From: Marivita sp. S6314
Lineage (GTDB): Bacteria; Pseudomonadota; Alphaproteobacteria; Rhodobacterales; Rhodobacteraceae
Direction of reading: 5' to 3'
NCBI RefSeq assembly: GCF_023015985.1
Contig: NZ_JALKAO010000002.1
Span: 248,001 to 312,000 of the forward strand
Length of the DNA: 64,000 nucleotides
Shown in pieces: positions 31,130-40,010 of this stretch. The first letter of the stretch is position 1. Each line of letters begins with the position of its first letter. A model generated the notes under the pieces. That model was not told the origin of the DNA, made no database searches, and was given only the letters and a program-made list of their open reading frames with translations. The translations under genes and the position numbers were made by a program.

Positions 31130-32836
31130 ATGACCATCGCGCAGTTTTTGCCCAAACGTCTGATCACAAGGCTGGTGTTACTTATGACACTGGCCTTGCT
31201 GCCGCTTGGGTTAATCTCCATCTGGCAAACCCGCGTGGTTGTGCAAGAGGCCGAAGCGGTGTCTCGCGCTGCGCTGCTGGCACAGACCAAGGAAGCCGCG
31301 GATCAGGAACGCCGCCTTGTTCAGCAGGCGCTCGGCGCCGCCGAAAGCCTGGCCAGCATCGTGACGTCACTGGACGACACGCAATGTAATGCCGCGATGC
31401 AAAACATGGTCAGATCCAGTCCGATATACATCTTTGCCGGGTTCCTGCCCCGCAATGGCATCATGACCTGCAGCACGAACGGGGCGCCCATCGACCTGTC
31501 GCAAATGCCGGATTTCGAGACAGCGATCCAACGCGAAGGGCCCTTTGTCGAAGTCAACTTACAGGGAGCGGTGACAGGACGACCGGTTGTGATCGTATCC
31601 CAGCCGGTGCAGGGGCCTGCCGGCCTTCTGGGGCGCGTGTCGATTTCGATCCCGCACACCCTGGCGCTAGAGACCGCGGGGACCGAAATGATGGGTCTCA
31701 AGGTGGCGTCCTTTAACTCCGAAGGCGATCTGATCGCCGCGACGCTGGGCTCTGATGACAACGATGGGTATCTGCCTGCAAACATGGATCTGAAAGACCT
31801 CGCTTTAAGGACGGGTGAGACGTTCCGATCCAAGTCGAGGGACGGGCGCGACAGGCTCTTTGCCGTTGCACCCTTGGTGGAAGACACGCTGTTCCTGGTG
31901 GGAAGCTGGCCCGTCAGCCCGACGTTCGGAGGCAGCAACGGACTTTCGTCGATCGTACCGATCCTGTTCCCCGCGTTGATGTGGCTCACCGGTCTGGGCG
32001 TAGCAGTTCTTGGCGTTCAACATCTTGTTCTGCGGCATTTGCGTGAACTGCGCTCTGGGATGCGGCAGTTCGCCTTGGGCACGCGCGAACCCACGCCGCT
32101 TGATCTAGACAATCCACCGCAGGAATTCGAAGAAGCCCAGCGCGCGTTTAACCGCATGACGCTGATCCTGTCCGAGGCAGAAGCACGGCAGGAAACCGAT
32201 CTGCGCGACAAGGAGGTGTTGCTGAGAGAGGTCCACCACCGGGTCAAGAACAACCTGCAACTGATCGCGTCGATCATGAACATGCAGATGCGGCGGGCCA
32301 CCACCACCGAGGCAAAACAGCTCTTGTCGGGCCTTCAACAGCGCGTGCGCGGGCTCGCAATGCTGCACCGAACCCTTTATACGACGACGGATGTCACCAC
32401 GATTGACAGTGAGGATCTGATCAACACCGTTGTTGCGGATGCGTCGAACCTGATCCCGGATCACCAGATGGAGGTCGAGACCGATCTGGTCTCGTTCCCG
32501 CTCTATCCCGATCAGGCCGTGCCGTTGTCGATGATGATCGCCGAAGCCCTGACCAACGCATTCAAGTATTCATCGTCCGCCGAAGGGGCCGATCCGGTGC
32601 GCGTGGTTCTTGAAGAGCACGGCAACAACGTCGCGCGATTGATGATCACCAACCCCGTTGGCGACCCGGACGCGATCCAGCCAGATGGCCCCGGCGACGG
32701 GCTTGGCTCGCAACTGCTCAAGGCCTTTATTCGCCAGTTGGACGGCACCGCGCATTCGGGCGTGCGCGGCGACCAGTTCGTGTTCGAAATCACCTTCGAG
32801 CGCCGAAATTTCGAAAGTGACGCCGATGCCGCATGA
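31130..32836 (+). CDS. HisKA_2-family sensor kinase, probable PhyR kinase
   Basis: 568 residues: TM helix at about 13-33, an extracytoplasmic sensor domain of about 240 residues with a conserved cysteine pair near the start (DDTQCNAAM, IMTCSTN), a second TM helix at about 280-300, a HAMP-like linker, then the HisKA_2 box with phospho-His in LREVHHRVKNNLQLI (about 375) and an HWE/HisKA_2-type ATPase with AEALTNAFKYSS and DGLGSQLL. Kinases of this family phosphorylate PhyR in other Alphaproteobacteria, and the gene is joined to nepR-ecfG, so that role is likely here. Its stop overlaps the next gene. Confidence 0.9.
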   Translation: MTIAQFLPKRLITRLVLLMTLALLPLGLISIWQTRVVVQEAEAVSRAALLAQTKEAADQERRLVQQALGAAESLASIVTSLDDTQCNAAMQNMVRSSPIYIFAGFLPRNGIMTCSTNGAPIDLSQMPDFETAIQREGPFVEVNLQGAVTGRPVVIVSQPVQGPAGLLGRVSISIPHTLALETAGTEMMGLKVASFNSEGDLIAATLGSDDNDGYLPANMDLKDLALRTGETFRSKSRDGRDRLFAVAPLVEDTLFLVGSWPVSPTFGGSNGLSSIVPILFPALMWLTGLGVAVLGVQHLVLRHLRELRSGMRQFALGTREPTPLDLDNPPQEFEEAQRAFNRMTLILSEAEARQETDLRDKEVLLREVHHRVKNNLQLIASIMNMQMRRATTTEAKQLLSGLQQRVRGLAMLHRTLYTTTDVTTIDSEDLINTVVADASNLIPDHQMEVETDLVSFPLYPDQAVPLSMMIAEALTNAFKYSSSAEGADPVRVVLEEHGNNVARLMITNPVGDPDAIQPDGPGDGLGSQLLKAFIRQLDGTAHSGVRGDQFVFEITFERRNFESDADAA

Positions 32837-34301
32837 TTTCGAAGTTCTCGTGACAGCCGAAGAGGCGTGGCCCGCGTTTGAAAAGGCGATTCTCAACGCG
32901 AAATCCGAAATCGTCGCCGGGTTTCGCATCTTCGACATGCGCACCAAGCTGCGCTCTGCCGAGGCTCGCGCCGTGGGTGACGATTGGTTCGATCTGCTGG
33001 CCCATGTGGTGTCCAAAGGTGTGCATTTTGAACTGACGGTCAGCGATTTCGACCCCGTGGTCGGCACCGCGCTGCACGAACTGGCCTGGATGACCGTGCG
33101 CCAGGGCGTGGCGCTGGCCGAAGTCACCCGCGATACGCCGGGCCGCGTGTCCGTGACCGCCGACATGCACGCCGCCAAGGCGGGCGGCCTGCCGTGGCTG
33201 ACCTTTCTGCCCAATGTGCTGAAACGCCGGAACGCCGCGCTGGCCGATCTGTCGCCACAGGAACTGGAACGTCAGGCTGTCCGCCTGCGGTCTGACGATC
33301 TGCCCGGAATGAACACGGTCACCCACCATCAGAAACTGGCGGTGATCGACAATGATCTTCTGTATATCGGCGGGCTTGATCTGAATGAACGGCGCTGGGA
33401 CACGAAAGACCACGATCTTCCGGCAACGGAAACCTGGTCGGACGTGCAAGTCCTCATGCGCGGCCCCGAAGTGGCCGAAGCGCGCGCGCACCTCAAGACA
33501 TTTGCGCAGGCCTGTACCGGCAAACAGCCCCCCTCCGCTGCGCGCCATCTCAAACGCACCCTGTCCACACCGCGGCGCATCCAGTTCCCGTTCCTGTCGC
33601 CACGCTCGGTCCTGACCGAGATCGAAGACGCGCATCTCAAAGCCTTTGCCCAGGCCCGGCACCTGATCCACATCGAAACCCAATACGTACGCTCGACCCC
33701 GATTGCCGAAGCGCTGGCCGAGGCGGCACAGAAAACGCCCGACCTGCGTGCGATTATCATTCTGCCCGCCCTGCCCGAGGCGTTAACGATCGAAGACAAT
33801 GACGGTCTCGACACGCGCTACGGCATGGCCCTGCAGAACACCGCGCTTGAGACCATCCGAAACGGATTTGGCGATCGCCTGACGCTGACAACACCGGTGC
33901 GTCCGGTGCTTGCGGATCGCACCAGCGCGCTGACGCTTTGCGGCTCGCCGACGATCCACGTCCATAACAAAGTGCTGGTTGTTGACGACACCTATGCGAT
34001 GATCGGGTCCGGCAATCTCAACGGCCGCTCCCTGCGCTGGGACACCGAGGCAGCAATTGACACGACGGACCCGGAGCGCGTGGCCCATACCCGCCACAAG
34101 CTCTGCCAGCATTGGTGGTTCGACCCCCTGTCCCCCGACGCGTTGTCGATCACGTCCTTGCAGCAACACTGGCAGAGCAGCATCTCCCGAAACGGCGTGG
34201 TCCGCCCCGAAAACCGCACCGGGTTCCTCGTGCCACACGATCTGCAAAACCACGCAGATCTCGCCCAACCCTTGCCCGGCGTGACCGAGGATATGGTGTA
34301 A
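32826..34301 (+). CDS. Phospholipase D family protein
   Basis: 491 residues with two HKD motifs: THHQKLAVIDNDLLYIGG (about 164-181) and HVHNKVLVVDDTYAMIGSGN (about 379-398), the catalytic His/Lys/Asp of the PLD superfamily. No signal peptide or TM helix is seen, so it is cytoplasmic or peripheral, unlike membrane-embedded cardiolipin synthases. The start at ATG 32826 overlaps the kinase stop by 11 bp, tying it to the stress operon. It may remodel phospholipids under stress; substrate not known. Confidence 0.87.
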   Translation: MPHDFEVLVTAEEAWPAFEKAILNAKSEIVAGFRIFDMRTKLRSAEARAVGDDWFDLLAHVVSKGVHFELTVSDFDPVVGTALHELAWMTVRQGVALAEVTRDTPGRVSVTADMHAAKAGGLPWLTFLPNVLKRRNAALADLSPQELERQAVRLRSDDLPGMNTVTHHQKLAVIDNDLLYIGGLDLNERRWDTKDHDLPATETWSDVQVLMRGPEVAEARAHLKTFAQACTGKQPPSAARHLKRTLSTPRRIQFPFLSPRSVLTEIEDAHLKAFAQARHLIHIETQYVRSTPIAEALAEAAQKTPDLRAIIILPALPEALTIEDNDGLDTRYGMALQNTALETIRNGFGDRLTLTTPVRPVLADRTSALTLCGSPTIHVHNKVLVVDDTYAMIGSGNLNGRSLRWDTEAAIDTTDPERVAHTRHKLCQHWWFDPLSPDALSITSLQQHWQSSISRNGVVRPENRTGFLVPHDLQNHADLAQPLPGVTEDMV

Positions 34302-34351
34302 ATCACCCGCCAAATCCGGCTGGGCCAGCACGCACTCCCATGCGCGCCGCC

Positions 34352-34377
34352 GGAACCAAACCGGCCCGTCATCGGTT
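34352..34377 (+). promoter_or_regulatory. EcfG-type promoter, near match
   Basis: GGAAC (34352-34356), 17-nt spacer, GGTT (34374-34377), 36 bp before the YihY gene. Confidence 0.45.
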
Positions 34378-34412
34378 ACCTCCCAAACCGACGTTGCAAC
34401 AGGGAGAGCACC

Positions 34413-35363
34413 ATGACCCGTGGACGCACCGCCACGCGACCATCCGAGATTCCAGCCAAGGGCCTTCTGGACGTCGCCATGCGCATCTGGAACAGGCAAG
34501 GCACCGCCAACCTTGGCCTGATCGCCGCCGGGATCGCCTTTTACGGCCTCCTCTCGCTGTTTCCGGCCATCACATCCGGCGTCGCCTTGGCGGGATTGTT
34601 CATGGAACGCAACGTGATCGTAGAAAACTCGTCCGAATTTGCCGCCGTGCTGCCCAACGCCGCACAGGACATCATCCTCGGCCAAATGCGGGACGTAGCG
34701 TCCGCCGACGAAACCGCGCTTGGATTTGCCGCCCTGTTTGCGCTGGCGCTCGCGCTGTACTCGGCCTCCAAGGCCATCGCCAACATGATTTCCGGGCTGA
34801 ACATCGTCTATGAAGAACACGAGGACCGCGGTTTTCTCAAGCTCAAGGCGCTGACCCTCGGCCTGACCGCATTCACGCTTGGCTCGCTGATCCTTGCCCT
34901 GGGTGTCGTCGCCATCCTGCCCGCCATAGCCGCCTTTGTCGGTGTGACGCCGTTCCTGTCCGACCTGATCCTGCTGGGACGCTGGCCGCTGATGTTCTGT
35001 GTCGGCGTCGCCTGTATCGCCGTCCTGTATCGCTACGGCCCGGACCGACGCGCCGCCAAATGGCGCTGGCTGACACCGGGGGCCGTGATCGCCTGTCTGC
35101 TATGGGTCGCAGGCAGCATCGCGTTCAGCACCTATGTGCAGTCCTTTGGCACTTATAACGAAACCTTCGGCGCCCTGGGCGGCGTGATCGTGCTGCTCAC
35201 ATGGCTGTGGCTGTCCGCCTTCGTTGTGCTTCTCGGGGCTCTTCTGGATGCCGAACTCGAAGCCCAAACCGCCCGCGACAGCACCATCGGCGCACACCGC
35301 CCGCTTGGCGAACGCGGCGCATACAAGGCCGACAATCTGGGCGACGCACGCAGCGACGCCTGA
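34413..35363 (+). CDS. YihY/BrkB family inner-membrane protein
   Basis: 316 residues with six TM helices. LGLIAAGIAFYGLLSLFPAI near the N-terminus, the ALYSASKAIANMISGLNIVYEEHEDRGFLK block and the late SFGTYNETFGALGGVIVLLTWLWLSAFVVLLGALLDAE are the conserved segments of the family. Its function is not settled. GGGAGAG precedes the ATG. A likely stress promoter lies upstream, and two more stress genes follow. Confidence 0.91.
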   Translation: MTRGRTATRPSEIPAKGLLDVAMRIWNRQGTANLGLIAAGIAFYGLLSLFPAITSGVALAGLFMERNVIVENSSEFAAVLPNAAQDIILGQMRDVASADETALGFAALFALALALYSASKAIANMISGLNIVYEEHEDRGFLKLKALTLGLTAFTLGSLILALGVVAILPAIAAFVGVTPFLSDLILLGRWPLMFCVGVACIAVLYRYGPDRRAAKWRWLTPGAVIACLLWVAGSIAFSTYVQSFGTYNETFGALGGVIVLLTWLWLSAFVVLLGALLDAELEAQTARDSTIGAHRPLGERGAYKADNLGDARSDA

Positions 35364-35417
35364 CCCCCACGCGCGTGCAGCGCCAAATCAAAATGTCGGG
35401 GTTTTCAAGAAATTCCG

Positions 35418-35443
35418 GGAACCCCACGCACCTCAAACGGGTT
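35418..35443 (+). promoter_or_regulatory. EcfG-type promoter, near match
   Basis: GGAAC (35418-35422), 17-nt spacer, GGTT (35440-35443), 26 bp before the 81-residue gene; same GGTT variant as in front of YihY. Confidence 0.45.
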
Positions 35444-35469
35444 TGTCTGTCAGAAGAAGGAGACTTGTT

Positions 35470-35715
35470 ATGAAAATCGGAATTGCCATCGCAGCCGTTA
35501 TCGCCGCCATCGCCGTCGCCTTTGGCGTGTACATGATCGACATCGACCAGACCCAGCAGGCCGAACTGCCAGAGGTCAACATCGAAGGCGGCCAATTGCC
35601 GGAATTCGACGCGGAAATGGGCGATGTGACCGTCACCGAAGAAGAGGTCACTGTGACTGTTCCGTCCGTCGAGATCACACCGCCAACCGAAGACGAAGAC
35701 ATCGCATCGAACTAA
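35470..35715 (+). CDS. Small membrane-anchored acidic protein
   Basis: 81 residues: one N-terminal TM helix or uncleaved signal (IGIAIAAVIAAIAVAFGVYMI) and an outward-facing, strongly acidic Thr/Val/Glu-rich tail with near-repeats (MGDVTVTEEEVTVTVPSVEI). I know no function. AAGGAGA lies 6 nt before the ATG. It is 39 bp upstream of the CsbD-like gene and probably shares its transcript. Confidence 0.66.
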   Translation: MKIGIAIAAVIAAIAVAFGVYMIDIDQTQQAELPEVNIEGGQLPEFDAEMGDVTVTEEEVTVTVPSVEITPPTEDEDIASN

Positions 35716-35754
35716 CGCAATTCGAATCCCACGTAACTCAAAAGGAGACATGTC

Positions 35755-35952
35755 ATGGACCAAGATCGCATTGACGGCAAATGGACAGAAATCAAAGGCC
35801 AACTGCGCGAATCCTACGGCGACCTGACCGATGACGACATCGAAGAAGCCAAGGGGGACCGGGAACAGTTGATCGGAAAGCTTCAGCAAAAACTGGGCGA
35901 AACCAAGGACGACGTCCGCGACACGATCGATCGCATTTTGGCCAAGATTTAA
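35755..35952 (+). CDS. CsbD family stress protein
   Basis: 65 residues matching CsbD: MDQDRIDGKWTEIKGQLRE at the start, then DDDIEEAKGDREQLIGKLQQKLGETK. These small helical proteins accumulate under general stress control in many bacteria; their activity is not known. AAGGAG is 9 nt before the ATG and a strong terminator follows, marking the last chromosomal gene before the island. Confidence 0.92.
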   Translation: MDQDRIDGKWTEIKGQLRESYGDLTDDDIEEAKGDREQLIGKLQQKLGETKDDVRDTIDRILAKI

Positions 35953-35969
35953 GCCACCGTGCCCGAACA

Positions 35970-36000
35970 CCCCGCGCATCCCAAATGCGCGGGGTTTTTT
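35970..36000 (+). terminator. Rho-independent terminator
   Basis: Perfect 10-bp stem CCCCGCGCAT / ATGCGCGGGG with a CCCAA loop and TTTTTT tail after the CsbD-like gene. Confidence 0.9.
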
Positions 36001-36094
36001 GCGCCTACCCAGCAGCGCATCGCGGATGTCGCTGAGGGGAATCAGCAGAGCCCGCGCGCCGAGGGGTAATACACTTTTGAGGACATCAGAATAA

Positions 36095-36108
36095 TGGCGG
36101 AGACGAAG
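36095..36108 (+). repeat. Distal attachment-site repeat of the island
   Basis: TGGCGGAGACGAAG, identical to 58214-58227 at the 3' end of tRNA-Ser. After five differing bases both copies continue with CGAA. Confidence 0.75.
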
Positions 36109-36170
36109 TCCTACGAATATTTCTCGTAATTATTTGTTATATAGAGCATCTATACTCAAATGAGAATTTC

Positions 36171-36190
36171 ATACCACACAATGCACCACA
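36171..36190 (+). repeat. Possible integrase arm-site repeat, left
   Basis: ATACCACAC-N5-ACCAC, also found at 58070-58089 near the other end of the island, next to the integrase start. Confidence 0.4.
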
Positions 36191-36239
36191 CCGCATGAAC
36201 GACTTGCCTGGCTTCGAGATTGGCACGATGTGAGCGATA

Positions 36240-37777
36240 TGTTGCAACCAAGTAGAAATGTCACCCGGTCCGCAAAGTAGAAGTGTCACCAAGGGCGATG
36301 ACGGGAGCAAAGCCTGACAGGGCGGAGACCTCAGCTATCGCAGCCCTGGCTGGCTTTGCGTTCGGCGATGCGTTTGCGGTCAGCCAGTGTGTTCCAGCCC
36401 GTGTTCCGACGCCCAGTCTTTTTGTAATTATTCTTCGCGCTGATTGGTTTGACCTTCGGCGGAGACGCGGCTTTCTCCTGCTCGTTCTTGATATGCGCCA
36501 GCACAGCGCTGAGGTGTTTGTTCTCTGTGATCGCTGCGTGGGTGACCCGCTGCTGATGCGGGTCGAAGATGCTACAGGGCACGGCGACGCCTTTGGCGCG
36601 GACCTGAATACGCCCGTCTGGCATCTCGTACACGTCCACGTACTTGCCGACGAGACCGCGCGTCAGGTTGTTGACCTCCAGCCGGATGCGCTTGCGGTCG
36701 TACTTCAGCGTCAAATCCTTGGTGACATAGCGTTTGTCGCGCAGACAAAAGACTTCCGCGAGGCGATCCGGCTCGATGTTCAAAGCGCGATGCAGGTTAT
36801 CTGGCTTGGCGGGTGCCCTTGCAAACTTCGCGTTATAGCGTTCAACGAAGCCCACCAGGAATGCGTTGCCATCTTCCATGTTGGTGATACCCGCAATGCG
36901 CAGTTCCTTGACCAACCTGTCCTGCAACGTTCGGTTCGCGCGTTCGACACGCCCTTTGGCCTGAGAACTGTTGGCACAGATGATCTCGATGTTCAGCTCA
37001 GCCAGGGCGCGTCCGAATTGGATCATGCCGGTCATGTGCTCGTTCGGTTTTGGAACGCGGAAGACGGTGTGTTTGTCGCTGTAGAACGCGACCGGGCGGC
37101 CATGCTTCAACAGATAACTTTCCAAGGCTTCGAAGTAACTGAAGGTGCTCTCGGAATTTACGAAGCGCAGTTCCATCAATGTGCTTGTCGCATCGTCAAT
37201 GAAGACGAGCAGGGTGCAGGGGTTACCCCGATCTTCGAACCATCTGTGATCTGAGCCGTCGATTTGGATCAACTCACCAAAGCACTCCCGGCGCAAACGC
37301 GGCTGGTGAAATGTGCGTCGCTGCTTGCGTGACAACCAAATCCCGTCCTCGACCATCCATTTGCGCAATGTCTTGCGCGACACCTTGAGCCCATGATGTT
37401 CGGCCAGCATCTCAGCAGCCAATGTCGGCCCGAAATCCGCGTAATCCTCTTTGATGAGGCTTAGAGCATAGTCGCGCTTCGCTTTGTGGATGCGGTTGTT
37501 CGGAGGCTTGCCGCGCGCCTTATGCCGGATTGCCGATGCGCCATCCTGACGATACCGCTTCAACAGTCGGAAAATCTGCCGACGCGTCAGGTCTAACATG
37601 TTCACTGCATTATCAACCGTCAGCCGACCATCATCGACCTGCGCCAGCACCTCCACGCGGTTCAACTCGCGCGCGCTCATAATCACCCATCCCATGTCCG
37701 CTCACCCTCATTGATTTTTGAGGGCAGAGTGACATTCCTGAATTGCTCATGGGTGACATTTTAGCTTTGCGGCTACA
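36240..37777 (-). mobile_element. Insertion sequence, ISNCY-like, with 6-bp target duplication
   Basis: 1,538 bp. Both ends begin TGT and share an inverted repeat of about 26 bp whose inner part is AAATGTCACC; further copies of the (A/G)TGTCAC motif lie inside each end. The flanks carry the 6-bp direct repeat GCGATA (36234-36239 and 37778-37783), so the insertion is intact and probably recent. Confidence 0.85.
36331..37695 (-). CDS. Transposase, ISNCY-like (DDE type)
   Basis: 454 residues. N-terminal helix-turn-helix (LTRRQIFRLLKRYRQDG), then an rve-type core with catalytic acids in LIQIDGSDHRW, FYSDKHTVF and AKGRVERANRTLQ (D-D-E order). A basic C-terminus follows (KNNYKKTGRRNTGWNTL). No frameshift or stop interrupts it, so the element could be active. 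ATG at 37695 or the in-frame 37680 are both possible. Confidence 0.88.
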   Translation of the reverse strand: MGWVIMSARELNRVEVLAQVDDGRLTVDNAVNMLDLTRRQIFRLLKRYRQDGASAIRHKARGKPPNNRIHKAKRDYALSLIKEDYADFGPTLAAEMLAEHHGLKVSRKTLRKWMVEDGIWLSRKQRRTFHQPRLRRECFGELIQIDGSDHRWFEDRGNPCTLLVFIDDATSTLMELRFVNSESTFSYFEALESYLLKHGRPVAFYSDKHTVFRVPKPNEHMTGMIQFGRALAELNIEIICANSSQAKGRVERANRTLQDRLVKELRIAGITNMEDGNAFLVGFVERYNAKFARAPAKPDNLHRALNIEPDRLAEVFCLRDKRYVTKDLTLKYDRKRIRLEVNNLTRGLVGKYVDVYEMPDGRIQVRAKGVAVPCSIFDPHQQRVTHAAITENKHLSAVLAHIKNEQEKAASPPKVKPISAKNNYKKTGRRNTGWNTLADRKRIAERKASQGCDS

Positions 37778-37783
37778 GCGATA

Positions 37784-39060
37784 CTTGAACCATAATGCGA
37801 TGGATTGGATGCCCCTCCTGCCGGTTCATAATGGAATCGGTTGAGAAAGAAGGAGGGAAACCAATGTCGGAGCTTCATATTTTGGGCGTGGATTTGGCCA
37901 AGCGGACGTTCGCGGCCTGTGGCACGTGTAATGATGGTTATGTTATATTCAGGAAGAAACTGACCCGGCCGCAATTCGAGAAAATGCTGTCAGACCTGCC
38001 GCCTTGCATCGTTGCCATGGAAGCGTGCAGCTCGGCTCACCACTGGGGCCGCATGGCCCGCGCTGCCGGTCATGACGTGCGCTTGATCCCACCGCTTTAC
38101 GTCAAACCGTTTGTAAAGCGGTACAAGAACGATGCCATTGACGCAGAGGCGATTGCTGAAGCGACCTCCCGGCCGTCGATCCGAACGGTCGCCGTGAAGG
38201 ACGAAGACCAGCAAGCGCAGGCGGTGCTCGTTCGCACGCGCGAACTTTTCGTGCGGCAACGCACTCAATTGATCAATGCGGTACGTGCCCATCTGGCAGA
38301 ATACGGGATCATCTTGCCCCAGCAGCGTCGCAACGGGCACGCCTTCGCATCACGCTGCCGGGTCGAATTGGACGCAGCGCCCTCTGGCGTCGCGAATACC
38401 GTGCAGGCGTATCTGCGCCAGATCGAGAGTGTCGATACGGAGGTTGCTGCGCTCGATGTGAAGATCAAGAAAGGGGCGCTGCGGAATGAAAAGGCTCGGC
38501 GCATGCAAACCATGCCAGGTATCGGCCCCATGTCAGCGATGGCCATTCAAGCCTTTTGTCCCCCGACGGAGAATTTCCGCAAAGGTCGGGATTTTGCCGC
38601 CTGGCTTGGATTGGTGCCGCGACAACATTCAACAGGCGGCAAGGAGCGGCTTGGGCGGATCACGAAAATGGGTCAGCGCGACGTGCGAAAACTCCTGATC
38701 ATCGGCGCGATGTCCGTCATCAGTGCAAGCGAACGCAAAGGCCATTGCGATGATCCCTGGCTCGGCCGTATGCTTGCGAGAAGACCACGCATGGTGGTGG
38801 CCGTTGCCCTGGCCAATCGGATGGCGCGACAGCTTTGGGCAATGCTCACCAAAAGATGCGACTACGACATTCGGGCTGCCGCCTAAGTCGGCGCAGTCAG
38901 GATACCGGCAGGACTGAGAGGACGAAGGACAAGTTACGGAACACGACGATCATGAGATCGGCAGCGGGAAAACCAGGATAAAACGGCGGCCTTCGAGCCC
39001 GTTAATGTGATTGGGGCCCGCGCCTCGCATCTCCATAAGGGCCCGCCGTGCATGTCGCGG
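37784..39060 (+). mobile_element. IS110-family element (IS1111-like), ends approximate
   Basis: A complete IS110-type recombinase gene with about 75 bp of non-coding sequence before it and a longer GC-rich non-coding stretch after it (38,887 to about 39,060). A longer 3' non-coding segment is typical of the IS1111 subgroup, where the guide (bridge/seeker) RNA lies downstream. I could not fix the tips because this family has no clear terminal repeats. Confidence 0.6.
37864..38886 (+). CDS. IS110-family transposase (DEDD recombinase)
   Basis: 340 residues. The RuvC-like N-terminus holds LGVDLAKRTF (Asp), VAMEACSSAHHWGR (Glu) and KNDAIDAEAIAEA (Asp-Asp), making the DEDD set. The C-terminal Tnp_20 domain shows MPGIGPMSAMAI and the serine region RQHSTGGKERLGRITKMGQRDVRKLL with the conserved Ser. 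Complete in length. The start at 37864 has AGGAGG 8 nt upstream. Confidence 0.92.
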   Translation: MSELHILGVDLAKRTFAACGTCNDGYVIFRKKLTRPQFEKMLSDLPPCIVAMEACSSAHHWGRMARAAGHDVRLIPPLYVKPFVKRYKNDAIDAEAIAEATSRPSIRTVAVKDEDQQAQAVLVRTRELFVRQRTQLINAVRAHLAEYGIILPQQRRNGHAFASRCRVELDAAPSGVANTVQAYLRQIESVDTEVAALDVKIKKGALRNEKARRMQTMPGIGPMSAMAIQAFCPPTENFRKGRDFAAWLGLVPRQHSTGGKERLGRITKMGQRDVRKLLIIGAMSVISASERKGHCDDPWLGRMLARRPRMVVAVALANRMARQLWAMLTKRCDYDIRAAA

Positions 39061-39431
39061 CACACCAGAGGCCGGACACATGACTGCACCCGATCAGGCG
39101 TTCCAAGACTTTGAATTCACTCACAGTAAACGGGGCATCCACACACGTTTTATGGTATGTAGATGGGTAATCGAAAGGGGAGCGCCAGACCGCGGGATGG
39201 CGACCCAACACCTGTTCGACAGCGCTTTATTGCAGCCAAGACATCTTCCGAATTTTCCAAGCACCAAGCCCAGCCAAATCGCCAGCCCTGTCGGGCGGTC
39301 TGGCGATGCCCGGGGCCTAACGGCCTGTTAACCGGGCACGGAATATAATATCTCGCTATGCGAAAACAAATTACTGCAATATCAGATTCTTAGCGAACCT
39401 TCGCACAATAATCAGGACGAGCAACGTCAGT
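39061..39431. other. Gene-free interval and start of AT-rich block
   Basis: About 370 bp. I find no gene with a ribosome site. A dyad CGCCAG...CTGGCG is at about 39,282-39,307. GC content drops sharply after about 39,330, marking the start of the AT-rich block. Confidence 0.4.
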
Positions 39432-40001
39432 CTACAAAGATTGAAGTCTACTCACCAATTGAGCACGTTCTGCCTGTAGTTTTGCTATATTATTCTGATC
39501 GCTTCTAGAAAACAGACCTGAAGTGATAGCATCGATTGTGCGCAGGGTCGGATCAATAAAAATTGCTTGTCCATCATTGGAGGCTGCAATTGACGTATTA
39601 TATGATGCAATTTCTGCATCTATTTCGCGAATTCGACGCTCAATTCGCTGTTTTTCTGTGAGTTGTATCACTTGATCGCCAGAAGAAAGGCATGTGGCAT
39701 TTCCATATGCCATTATAAGATCGCCTTGATTCTGAAACTGAGGCGTAAATTCAGCACGAACAAAACCACTTTCGATGCAGAGCTCCGTTGCACGACGTTT
39801 CGCTTTCTCTCTAGCATCCGTGGCAAATCCTGGTGCTTCAACGTAGTCTACGTAGAAGGTATTCTCAGAGATTTTACGATCTGAGTATCCGTAGGCTCTG
39901 CCGATTGCACCCTGATTACGTGGACCATAACCCTCCCATCCAGCCTCAGAACAAGCTGTCAACATAACTGAGCCCATAGTAAAAAAAATCATACTTCTCA
40001 T
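39432..40001 (-). CDS. Lipoprotein of CC0125/CC1285 type
   Basis: 189 residues. The N-terminus is a lipoprotein signal with lipobox LTAC (Cys17). RAYGYSDRKISENTFYVDYVEAPG followed by AREKAKRRATELCIESGF matches the CC0125/CC1285 lipoprotein family of Alphaproteobacteria: a beta segment, then a helix with a conserved Glu-Leu-Cys. The C-terminal half is coiled-coil prone (QRIERRIREIDAEIASYNTSIAAS; AKLQAERAQLVSRLQSL). Last gene of the AT-rich block. Confidence 0.7.
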   Translation of the reverse strand: MRSMIFFTMGSVMLTACSEAGWEGYGPRNQGAIGRAYGYSDRKISENTFYVDYVEAPGFATDAREKAKRRATELCIESGFVRAEFTPQFQNQGDLIMAYGNATCLSSGDQVIQLTEKQRIERRIREIDAEIASYNTSIAASNDGQAIFIDPTLRTIDAITSGLFSRSDQNNIAKLQAERAQLVSRLQSL

Positions 40002-40010
40002 ATTATAACC

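Noticed and set aside
39163-39348. 61-codon frame after the IS110 element
   Set aside because: No ribosome site, no family, lies at the boundary between GC-rich and AT-rich DNA.
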